Assembly (NCBI GenBank): GCA_026027325.1
Contig: JAMSLZ010000007.1
Coordinates: forward strand, 1,488,001 to 1,552,000
Source: Actinomucor elegans
Lineage: Eukaryota > Mucoromycota > Mucoromycetes > Mucorales > Mucoraceae
DNA: 64,000 bases
Direction: 5' to 3'
Positions 24,161 through 34,341 of this stretch are shown here, piece after piece. Within the stretch, counting starts at the first letter, position 1. Each line of letters opens with the position of its first letter. The notes under the pieces were generated by a model. It was given only the letters and a program-made list of their open reading frames with translations. It did not search any database and had not been told where the DNA came from. The position numbers and the translations under genes are program-made.

Positions 24161-24894
24161 TCTGTCGTATTTCCTTCTATGGTATTTTACGCATTAACCT
24201 TGTCTATTGCATGTTATAGTATGGATACATACTATAACATAAAATTCCCTTTTTTTTTTTACCTTTAAACTCTCACATGTCATAAATGGCGCAAGAGTAA
24301 GTTACAAGATGGCTTTAACTCAAGCTGTAATGTTATTCATAGGCATTATGAATTGAAGGTATACTTGATTATACCAATTCAGCTGATGGATATAAAGGGG
24401 CCTAAAATTCGCCAAGGAGCTTTCTACAGTAAAAATAGATAAAAGCAGATAATAAAGTCGATTATAACTTGGTTATAGTTTATTCAACTTAAATTGATTA
24501 ATTCTTTCTAACTAGTTTTTCTAGCTTGTATTTATACTCGTTGGATTGTGACTGAAGGTTATTTACTTGTGTTCATATAAGAAGTATAAGAAGAACGTAT
24601 CTCTGTTTAAGGACTGTATCGCTGTATAAGATAATCAATGATGCTTTAGTACGTATGTGCTACAGCTAGGGCGCACAGGCCTCTAATCTGTCTGTACTTC
24701 AATTATGTGGTTATTTCACCACACTCTTATCTTTAATAAAAGTGTTATTAAGTAAAGTCCTCTTTTTCTCTTAGCCTTAATTAAACAAATCTATCAATCG
24801 TATAACGTAACAAAATGTACCAAAGTGGTTCACAACGTAGCGTTAAAATGTAGTGTGCATATTCACGATACTTTAGCTAAATAAATATTCTAGT

Positions 24895-25080
24895 AGATGC
24901 AGCATTTCATTCTGAACATGTATTAGAAATTAGATGCAACATTAAACTAAGATTGTTCGAGAAATGTATAGGAATTAACAAAGGGTCAAATGGTATCAAA
25001 ACTTAACAATTATGTTATTGGTGCTCTTGACCTCAGACATAGTTATACGGCCATGCATTCTGTTATTACATTTCAAGAGT
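24895..25080 (+). repeat. Dispersed ~170-bp family, one unit with tail
   Basis: CATTCTGAACATGTATTAGA, anchor GATGCAACATTAAACTAAGA at about 24934, then TTCGAGAAATGTATAGGAAT. The unit runs to another CATTCTG at about 25055, in keeping with the period of roughly 150-180 bp. Confidence 0.62.
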
Positions 25081-26277
25081 GTAAGGTGCTTTTATTCAAA
25101 ACTTGGATAAGAGATATAGAGGCAAAAAATTGATGAAAAGCAATGAGATATTATTATTATTATTAGAATATAAAATGATCAGCCCATACTACAGAAAGCG
25201 AACCAAAAAGACTTAACATATATTCGATAATAGTAAAAGCAACACTAAAACTGAGATTTATTTATCTATTGGTAAACAGCTGGTTGACATTGCTGTAGGT
25301 AGGAGGACCAAGTGAATGATAATAATTTATGAGCATACTGATAATCAGAGTGAATTACAACAAATATTAAAAAGTAGGCTACTTTCAATAAATTAGCTCC
25401 GTTACTTCTACTTGATGAAAGCTGTAAAGGTGATGTTGGACTACCAAGAACATATGCATTAATGTATCCTACAAAGAATTGGGTTAAACGTCTGATATGA
25501 GTACATTGATCATTTTCATAACACATAGGTACACATCAAGCAAACGCGAGAACGTAATATCTATTAGTCTCGATCAGTGATCGCTAGATACAACACCTCT
25601 CTTGTTGAACAGTTTGGGAAGAAAGGGGGCTCGAAATTTTTATGGACAATGGCAAATCAAGAGATGATATAAAGACAGGCGAATCTCCTGCTCTATCTAT
25701 GATGTTACGATCATGTGTGACAAGTGAAGGTACAGTGTTTCTACAAGAAAAATCTGCGCACATTTTTTTGTATGTGTGGTTAGTATCGTATTTATTCCAT
25801 TACTATCAAATGTATCCACCATTTGTATACTGATGCATATCATGATACATCTTGTAAATCATATATTTTAACCTCCCTGATAAATGGCCAACAATACTAA
25901 ATGTAACAGCTGTAATAACCCAAACATTCCCTAACTGAAATCGATAATAATGCATTTTGACATTCAGCGATACGACCAAAACACAGGGTTTGTACTTGAT
26001 AGTGCGAATTCAAGATACGTTGATAAGCCTCAGCTCAGCTCCTTATATTTTTAAGAAAGAAAATTCCAAGTCTCATTTCTTGCTCTAATTCTCTTAAATC
26101 TATCAAATTATCATAGCTAACGGACCACCGCAACATTTTCGCGCCCTTTTCAATTCTATAACACTCCTCATCATTGATGGTGATCTGTTGAATTTTCTTT
26201 TTTTTTTTAAAAAAAAAAGCGTTTGATCAATTTATAAACATAATATTGCTTCAGTTAGCATAGATCAATGAACAGCA

Positions 26278-26278
<1 letters not shown>

Positions 26279-26320
<42 letters not shown>
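26279..26320. repeat. T28-A14 homopolymer junction
   Basis: An uninterrupted T run (26279-26306) passes directly into an A run (26307-26320), forming a self-complementary tract. A similar shorter T/A junction lies near 26200-26218 and another at about 28378-28400. Confidence 0.9.
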
Positions 26321-26584
26321 GTAATTGGGGTATGATTGGCTACTATGTTAGCTATCAATCTTTCATGGTTTTAATACGAATACACACCAATTGAAAAACA
26401 GGTTTATTGTTTATTCTTTTAATAGATGAAGTAGTTCATTACAAAGACTTGCTACTTGCCAGGTGTGTCATTTAACGAGGTCGGCGAAGAAATTGGTAGA
26501 TAATTAGATGTTTATAGGAAAGATATGTACTTCACAGTGTAATGCTAGCAAGTAAAATATATTAAATATACTTTAGTTTAAAAA

Positions 26585-26830
26585 AATGACAAATAGAAGC
26601 AAGTAATCAGATGTGACATTAAATCGGGATAGACCGAGAAATTGATAAATCAATACATTTACGACATGAAATGTACTTAATGAGTTGCTAGATATTAATG
26701 TATATTAAGCCCATTACGTTTCAGCAAAATGTTAATTTTAAACTATGTGATAGTTTATCCTAAACAATTATAGTCAAAAGATAGGACAATAAGCCGAGAT
26801 TGACCGACAGGTCCAGATTTTTGATAATTT
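26585..26830 (+). repeat. Dispersed ~170-bp family, two tandem units
   Basis: Anchor GTGACATTAAATCGGGATAG at 26613 and a second, degenerate GGACAATAAGCCGAGATTGA at 26784, 171 bp later, each followed by a CCGAGAAAT or CCGACAGGT core end. Confidence 0.58.
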
Positions 26831-28432
26831 CTGAGAATCATAAGAGTATCACCCCTTAAAGCGCCTTATAGTTTAAATTCCGATCAATCTTTAGCATTTG
26901 TTTTGGGAATATGAGCGCCTTTTTCAAGACATGTTTCATAAGAAGCGCATGTTTATTGAGTTGTGGAGAATGCAATGGGTTTTATGTAGACTTTGTCAGT
27001 ATTAGTGCTGAAGTTCTGAAGACATTCGAAAAAAAAAAAAAGCCCCGAAAAAATATATTCTTGTCTATATTATTCTATTAATTAACAAGCATATTGAACC
27101 AATTTTGCACCATTAGATATTCGTATATGAGCGCGGCGAAGGATTACAAACGCTGATTACAATCTAGTCGAAATTCATTTTCCAGGTCCAGGGCGAGCTC
27201 GAATCCCAGTTGTCGATTACCGATATCCAATGAAATATATGCTTCTCTGTGAATCCATTAACAATTGCGTTAATGCAGATCAAAGTCAATTCCCCCAACC
27301 TTTAACAAACATAACAAGAACGCGCACATTATAAAATTAATATAGAGGGGTACAATGTAAAGAGCTATACTTAAGAAAATCTTTGAAGACCCTTATACAA
27401 TACGTACAATAAGTGAGCTGCATATATTATTGTGGAAATAATATGACGATGATTAAATAAAAAGCCATTATTCTTACATAGGTAAAGCGACGATCTTTAT
27501 AATAATGTTTGTTATATATTCATCAAATTGTCCATCTGGGAGGCTTTGATCATATTATTGACTGAGATCCCTAGCCCTGACTTTCCTTGTTTATAACATA
27601 CGCATCACATTCCTCACCTATAATAATTGATATTGATAGATATATATATATATAAATCAAGGAAAAAGAGCGATTGGCCGGCTTTCGTTTCTACAGTAGA
27701 CGTCGCCTCCACTGGGTCAATTGGTAATATATAATTAATAGCTTCATATCTTGAATGCAATAGGTCAAACATAATCCGACCTAATACAGCTGAATTCAAT
27801 TGATCACCAGCTACAAAGAACATGAGCATTTACTCTAAAAAGAAGTTCTTTTAGCAATAAACCGAGCAGTGTTTTGTTTAGCTTCCTCGGTTTATAATAA
27901 TGGTACATAAGATGCCGATACAGATACTGCATCCAACATATAAGATACAGCCAGTAATAGTCTCCGACAAGATTGGTAGGTGTTCTCTTTTCTAAAGAAA
28001 CAATCTAGAAAAAAAAGGAACGTTAAGCAGCCTTAAACTTTGCTGAGAATGATATATAGCCTAGGTTTTCTTGAATGAACGTCATCTGAACCAAGTTATA
28101 TAACAAATGACACAAATTACTAATAGAAAGACATGGCAGAATCAAGCCAAAAGCAAAGCGATTGATCTACTAGATCTACGATGCCGTATGATATAGCCGT
28201 TTAATCTTCAATGTTAAATCGATAATACATAAGAGTTTTACGAGAGATACAAACATTGAGATTGGCAGAAAAAGAGAGTTCCCTTAAGGAGGCTGGGGTA
28301 TTTTAGAGTGAAGACTTGAATCAATACCATTCCTCTTGATAATCCAACCTTTTTCTCTCTCTTCTTCCCTTATCTATTTTTTTTTTTTTTTTAAAAAAAA
28401 CCTTCCTTTCATTTACCTACGTTCGTTTTATA

Positions 28433-28780
28433 ATGTATATCCCTAAAAAGAGTCGCTTCGAATTGCTTCTCAAAAGAAAGAGTAGTATCAGCAATTGGTC
28501 TGGCATTTGTACAGAATTCATTAAAGATGTGGTACTCAGAAGACGTACTAACAGCATCGCCACTATTCAAGATGATCAAAAATCCAACCATCAAGGTTTT
28601 CTGAACGATCCAAATCTGTGTCTCGACCAATTATCAGAATTTCAAAAGAGCTATGTATCGTTTCCAGAGTTCAATGAATCAACGATCAGTAGTGAATCTG
28701 ATAACGACTCGACTACAAGTACAAGAAACAATAATGTGGAACATTACTGGGTCTTGTCATCTACCTCTGCTTCTTCATAA
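28433..28780 (+). CDS. Small orphan protein, Ser/Asn-rich tail
   Basis: An uninterrupted 115-codon frame preceded by a pyrimidine-rich leader (CTCTCTTCTTCCC, then T and A runs), like those in front of the confirmed genes here, and followed by AATAATAAAT-type polyadenylation signals. The N terminus is basic (MYIPKKSRFELLLKRK), the C terminus acidic and Ser/Thr/Asn-rich. I see no signal peptide, membrane segment or known domain. It could be a true small gene with no close relatives, or chance; the leader and its position in front of IDH1's 3' end favour a gene. No function can be given. Confidence 0.5.
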   Translation: MYIPKKSRFELLLKRKSSISNWSGICTEFIKDVVLRRRTNSIATIQDDQKSNHQGFLNDPNLCLDQLSEFQKSYVSFPEFNESTISSESDNDSTTSTRNNNVEHYWVLSSTSASS

Positions 28781-29022
28781 TCTGTAATAATAAATGCATG
28801 AGCCTACTCTAGATAGGATCATCTTTTCTATAATAAACGTTATAATACATACAAGGAATTCCTATTTTTACGTGTTTTTTAATTAATTTAAGTTACATAC
28901 AACGAACAGACACTACTCATACTTGAACTTGCAAGTGACGCGTCTTCTATTATAAATGTACATCACTTTTTGTGTAAAAAGAATGGGTAGTCTTATATAT
29001 ATTTTAGGTCTTTTTTTTTTTT

Positions 29023-30499
29023 TTACAATTTAGAGATGACAGCGTCAGTGAATTCCTTGAGGGTGCTGTTACCACCAATATCAACAGTCTTGGCAGTGTT
29101 GGAACCGATGGTTTCATAGACAGCAGAAGAGATTCTGTTGGCATGTTCATCCAAGTTCAAGTGTCTCAACATCATGACAGAGGACAAGAGCATAGCAGTG
29201 GGGTTAGCAGAGTTTTGGTTTTGGATATCAAGAGCGACGTGACGACATCCCTATCATTCATTGATTAATATCACGGTCATCTATATAAATTTATAGGCAC
29301 TTACAGGTTCGAACATGGCAAATTCGCGACCAATGTTACAACCGGGGATCAAACCAGGACCACCGATCAAACCAGCACCCTATATAAGCAGTAAGTATAT
29401 GTGATGATCATTGCAATTACAAAGATACTTACGACGTTGGAGACAATGTTACCGTACAAGTTGGGCATGACCATGACATCGAATTGTTGAGGACGAGAAA
29501 CAAGTTGCATAGCAGTGTTATCAACAATCATATCATTGACTTCGATGTTATGGTGAGCATATTCCTTTGCAACGTCACGACAAGTACGCAAGAAAAGACC
29601 ATCAGCCAATTTCCTATCCAATGAAAAAAACTATTAAAGGTCTGTCCTACCCTTCAAATGAGGACCCTGAATCCACTTACATAATGTTAGCCTTGTGAAT
29701 AATGGTAACCTTCTTACGGTTGTTCTTGACAGCGAAATCAAAAGCGAAACGAGCAATACGTTCAGTCTTGGTGCGAGTAATGATCTTGAGAGATTCAACG
29801 ACACCGGGAACAGACTGTGATTGTGGTTAATACATGTATCAGTCCCCAAATAGATTAAAACTTACTTGGTGTTCCAAACCAGAGTATTCACCTTCAGTGT
29901 TTTCACGAATGATGGCAATATCAACATTGCTCAAACGAGATTCAACACCGGGGACGTTCTTACAGAGAGACAAAGAAGCGTACATGTCCAAATCCTTACG
30001 CATGGTGACGTTGAAGGACTTGTGGCCGAGCTTGGAGGTAGGAGTGAAAAGAGTACCCTTGATACCGACCTTGTTACGACGGAGAGACTCGATGGACTCT
30101 TGGTAGAGCTTATCATCTTCAGAGGTCAAACCGGAAACATCGTATTGCTCGAATTCAACAGGGACGTTGGCGGCCTTGAAAACGTCCTTGACGGACATGG
30201 CAATTTCTTGACCAATACCATCACCAGGAATCATGGTGACAGTATACTTTCCTCCATACTTCTTGGGGAAGATCTAGTTTATCAATCAGTACATGTTTAT
30301 ACAATCTCAAGTTGAAATCAACTTACAGACTTTTGCTCAGCGGGAGCAGGGGTGGGAATAGTAGTGCTGGCTTGAGAAGCGAAAGAACGAGCAGCAACCT
30401 ATTGAAGAGTTAGCCTCTTTGTCGCGTCTTTCTTAGTATATGCTATACCTGCTTGACGTTGTTGAGAGCAGCGGGTCTAACAATAGCCTGAAGAAGCAT
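29023..30499 (-). CDS. IDH1: Isocitrate dehydrogenase [NAD] subunit 1, mitochondrial
   Basis: Regulatory-type subunit of the heteromeric NAD-dependent isocitrate dehydrogenase of the TCA cycle (matrix). Seven exons (30499-30449, 30398-30327, 30273-29866, 29814-29681, 29613-29433, 29379-29305, 29250-29023) give 382 residues. A cleavable N terminus ([24 protein letters not shown]) precedes the Ala/Pro-rich join. Dehydrogenase motifs: [63 protein letters not shown] and [18 protein letters not shown]. The [20 protein letters not shown] block fits the Idh1 side of the family rather than Idh2, and the loop DNTAMQ replaces the catalytic-type Asp-rich loop. Short introns sit between conserved blocks, so the model is secure. 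Confidence 0.94.
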
Positions 30500-31814
30500 T
30501 TTTACTATATAAAAAAGTGGAGAAGGGTAGAAAGAAAGATAAATTTGCGGGACGGGTAAAGACAGGAATTATAAAAAATATTTTTTTTTTTTTTTTTCGT
30601 TATTGCCCCGGGGTAACCATGTTTCCTTCGCTCTTTTTTCGCTTAAACGATATTAGCAGCAAATGCCACCTCGATTTACGTCAGAATTTTTTTCTTTCAG
30701 TATAATAAACGAATTGGAAGCACATCTATTTGTTTGATGGCGGATCTGAAGCAAACTGACGAGAAACTTTATCTGATTCTATATACATTGGTCAGGGTTT
30801 TCTACTATTGAATAAGGGCCCTTTATGGAATTGAGTTCCAATTGCCCGCTTAAACATTCAATTCCTTAATGCGCTCACTCAATTCTTTAGCATAAACAAA
30901 AGCCAAAATAATTTCGTTCATAACTTCAGTTATTCATAACAAATTATACTTGTTTTTTATAGCATTAGCTGCGCAACACAAATGTGTACACTCTTTGTTA
31001 AGCTATATAGCGTTGTTTTACGCATACTTGTGCTGTTATTTCGCGGTAAAGTAGCGGGACCCCACCGAAACCGTATTTATTTGAGACTATTTAGTTACCG
31101 CAGCCAATGAACGATTTAGATTGGAAAAGTTTTTTCATTTCAGCCATCCAATTAATATTTGCGAGATCCTTGGAAATTTTCATAAGGTCGCTAACTTTAC
31201 GCCTACTTTTCATGGACCGCTTTCCATCATTTTTGGGACATTGCCGGTGCGTTAAGAATCTAGTTTCTAAGCAATGCAGGGTTTTTAATCATTTAAACGT
31301 ATTGTAGCACTTTTTCTTAATTTTTTGTGATATTAGCGAAGGAGGTATAAGCATTAAAAAAAAAAAATTAAATTACCACTTACAATTGCAAATAAAACTA
31401 CTTTTCTTTTTTTTTTTTCAAAATGCATTTTTACTTGGCACGATAAAATTCACAATGACATTTTATGCAAATTTTGTTAAAATATATAATACATATCTCT
31501 TACTTTTACATTATGATAAAGTCAAGTAATGCTTTCTCAACTTAAATTCTTCTATAGAGATTGGCCTGCCTCCCTCCAATCAACATCCCCCCATAATTCA
31601 ATCCCATCTTAAAGAAATCAGGTTTAAGAAATCTCGAATTCGATGCCGCCTATTGTACCACTATCTGATTACTACTTGACTTCCTGAGATCATGGTGTGT
31701 AAAAATCACCGGTTGCTCGGAGGGAAACAACCTTTGGGATTTAAGAGCTAAAAAATTAACTTTTCTCTCTATCTCACTTTTCTTTCTTTCCCTTTTCATC
31801 AAACCTATACAGAA
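30500..31814. other. Divergent promoter region between IDH1 and the M20 amidohydrolase
   Basis: 1.3 kb carrying leader sequences for both genes. The frames at 30517-30705 and 31107-31307 are short and featureless. I see no gene. Confidence 0.6.
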
Positions 31815-33253
31815 ATGAATACCGATATTAAGCAGTCTATTGCCACTACTATACAAAGTCTCGATCATGAACTTCGGGAAATCAGTCTCAAGGTTTATAC
31901 TTTATCTTATACATGTCCGAGATTCGGTTTTAACTATTTTTTTTTCTTTTATATATATATTTTTTTTTGACACCTAGATTCATGACGATCCTGAGTTGGG
32001 AAATCAAGAGTTCCATGCTTATCAACTTTTGACTGAATACCTCGATAAGAAGGGTTTTGAAGTTACTCACAAAGCTGCTGGACTTGAAACTGCTTTCATG
32101 GCTACCTATTCCAACAGCAAGTCAGGAAGACGCGTTGGCTTTGTTTGTGAATATGATTCTTTACCCGGGTAAGTAACACCTACCTTTTGTTAGAGCGTGT
32201 GTTCATTTTGTAAGATAGTGTTGGACATGCTTGTGGTCATAATATCATTACCGTGCAAGGTCTTGCTTGTGCTCTTAGTTTCAAGGCGTTGATGGAACAA
32301 AATTTGGTTCAAGGCACAGTGGTTTTGTTTGGTACACCTGCTGAGGAAAGTACCAGTGGAAAAATCAATTTTGTAAAAGAAGGCATTGTTAAGGACTCAG
32401 TTGATTATGCCATGATGCTTGTAAGTAGATTGTGTATTGAATAGTTATATCATTATCTTACTTTTTGTATATAGCATCCTTTTGCCAAGGATGGTATTTA
32501 TGCTAGAATGTTGGCTTTGGATTCTCTTAAAGTAGAGTATTTCGGTAAAGCCTCTCATGCTGGCATGGCACCTTGGAACGGTATCAATGCCGTTGATGCC
32601 TTAATGCAAGGCTTTGATAATGTTGGTTTATTGAGACAGCAGCTTATCCCCACTGACAGGTACAATTGGATCACATAAACGATGAGATACAGGGCTAACA
32701 TAAATACGATAGAGTACATGGTATTATTACAAACGGCGGTGAGAGACCCAATATTATTCCCGCCTATGCTTCTGCTCACTTTTATGCTCGTTCTCAAACC
32801 CGAAACCAACTAAGCGAGTTGAAGCCCCGTCTTGAAAAGTGTTTCAAGGCTGCTGCTCTTGCAGCAGGATGCACGATTAAATTACAATGGGGCGAATTGG
32901 GTCCTGTTGAAGATGTATTCATGAACGATGCCATGGCTTTAAACTATAAACATTATATGGAACAAGAGGGCATCACTTATAGATCTCGTGCAGAAGAAGA
33001 GCTTACTTCGACAGGAAGTACAGATATGGGTAACTTTAGTTACGTTGTCCCTTCCATTCATCCTGCCTATAGTATTCATACTGAGGCAGCCAACCATACC
33101 AAGGAATTCGCTGCAGCTGCTAGAACCGAGACCGCTCATCAGGATACATTACTTGCTGCTAAATGCCTTGCCTTTACAGCCGCTGAGGTCATGGTGGATG
33201 ACAAGTTTTATGAACAGGTGGTTGCTGATTTCAAGAAGGGCAAGATTCAATAA
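31815..33253 (+). CDS. M20-family amidohydrolase / dipeptidase (PM20D2-like)
   Basis: Cytosolic-looking M20 metallopeptidase; PM20D2 hydrolyses small dipeptides and amides. Five exons (31815-31892, 31978-32168, 32219-32420, 32475-32659, 32713-33253) give 398 residues. Motifs: IHDDPELGNQEF (first strand and helix), [20 protein letters not shown] with Cys95 and His97, FGTPAEESTSGK with Glu132/Glu133, MLHPFAKDGIYA, YFGKASHAGMAPWNGINAVD in the lid domain, and TGSTDMGNFSYVVPSIHPAY near the C terminus. The EYDALPGIGHACGHN-type motif is typical of the PM20D2 and amidohydrolase groups rather than of carboxypeptidase S. No signal peptide is seen. Exact substrate cannot be given. Confidence 0.9.
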
Positions 33254-33415
33254 ACCATTATATTATATCCTTTAAACCATTGTATTAAAATGCAGTACCC
33301 CTACTAGTAGTAGTCACTCTCCTTCACACGATCAGTATGCATACTGTAGTGGTTCTGGCGATAAGATATTAAATAGTTTACATTACTACTTCTTTTTCTT
33401 TCTCCTTTATCCAAG

Positions 33416-34094
33416 ATGTTTTACAAAAGAGCTTCTCTCCAGGAAATCAAGTTTGAAATGCCAACATATCATGCATTTCGAAGGTCTCTAGAATCTTCCA
33501 TGTCACTATTTGAAAGAAGTATGTTGGAATCATTGATATAGACCAAAGACTGAGAATGTCTATTAGGTGCCTCACCACTATTTTGTAAATTTCGAAAATC
33601 AAACATTTGTGAACACTCTTATTATGAACAAGATCAGTACAGACGAAGAACATCAATATCAGAAAAGAAAGCCTATATTAGAGATTCGTTCAGCGAAAAG
33701 AGATCTTTGATCCGTCTTTCAGCACTATCCACCATGAGTTGCACAGGCCCATTAATGAGCCGTTTTAACAAGAAAAAGATTAAAAGAAACAGTATCAAAT
33801 CAGTTGGAAAGAAAACTAGCAACAGCAGCAGCAACAGCAGCAGTAATAATAATAGCAGCAGTAGTAGTAATAGTAATATAGAAATGATCAAGGTATGCAG
33901 TGATCGTATTGATGCATACAGTAAGTTCTTTTTTCAATTGATATGTATGTCCCATAGTTTTTACCATCTTTGTTGTAGATACCGCGTATTTAAAGTGCAT
34001 CCAATCCAGTAATGGATTAAAAGAATGGACCAATAGGCACAAGACTCGGACGTTTACTCATACGTACAGTGGAAAAGAAGCTGGTACTTCATGA
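33416..34094 (+). CDS. Orphan protein with Ser/Asn tract
   Basis: Three exons (33416-33518, 33567-33920, 33979-34094), all with GT-AG ends (GTATGT...TTAG, GTAAGT...GTAG), join in one frame and give 190 residues, which strongly supports a real gene. The N-terminal third is basic (MFYKRASLQEIKFEMPTYHA), followed by a Ser/Arg-rich middle, a run of Ser and Asn made from AGC/AGT/AAT codons (33820-33875), and an apparently ordered C terminus (AYNTAYLKCIQSSNGLKEWT, then NRHKTRTFTH). No signal peptide or membrane segment. I do not recognise the family. The last intron must be removed to reach the ordered C terminus; reading through it gives only a hydrophobic tail. Confidence 0.75.
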
Positions 34095-34154
34095 AATAAA
34101 GATAATATATTAGCCATTAGACTTTACTGTGGTACTCACATGATATGCATTCGG

Positions 34155-34162
34155 TATAAAAG
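34155..34162 (+). promoter_or_regulatory. Possible TATA box of the acyl-CoA synthetase gene
   Basis: TATAAAAG, about 180 bp upstream of the chosen start at 34342. The distance suggests a leader of about 150 nt and argues that the in-frame ATG at 34225 could be transcribed, so it is only moderate support for the start choice. Confidence 0.35.
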
Positions 34163-34341
34163 ACGCGTTTTTTTTCCCCACATTAATCTGTCTGGCAGTG
34201 CTGTGAAACTTCTCACGAACTAAAATGCATCACCTTAGTGCAGAAACGATTAGATTGGGGATATATACTTGTGTACATAAAAGACCCTTTTTTCTTCTTC
34301 TCTTTTTTTTTATATATATATATTTATTTCACTTTAGAATC

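Larger units (their letters stand above)
23247..28432. other. Large gene-poor block
   Basis: 5.2 kb without a gene I can support. It holds four diverged repeat loci (23504-23585, 24107-24160, 24895-25080, 26585-26830), T/A tracts (26279-26320 and near 26200 and 28378), and scattered open frames without recognisable domains: 25266-25526 (-), 25642-25833 (+) and 27614-27829 (-). The last contains a protein-like stretch (DQLNSAVLGRIMFDLLHSRY) and may be a relic. Confidence 0.55.

Noticed and set aside
25642..25833. Reading frame of 63 codons with hydrophobic end
   Set aside because: No leader, no splice partner, no domain; the frame overlaps nothing conserved.
27170..27235. Possible tRNA suggested by a GCTCGAATCCC word
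   Set aside because: The T-arm loop would need TTCGAATC; no acceptor stem, D arm or anticodon arm can be drawn around it.
33673..33891. Minus-strand frame with a long Leu run
   Set aside because: It is the complement of the Ser/Asn microsatellite in the confirmed gene on the + strand.
34225..34341. In-frame upstream ATG giving a hydrophobic N-terminal extension of the acyl-CoA synthetase
   Set aside because: The extension (Phe/Leu/Tyr-rich) reads as a translated pyrimidine-rich leader and no family member starts this way; 34342 begins with the family-like MNQEEQLID.
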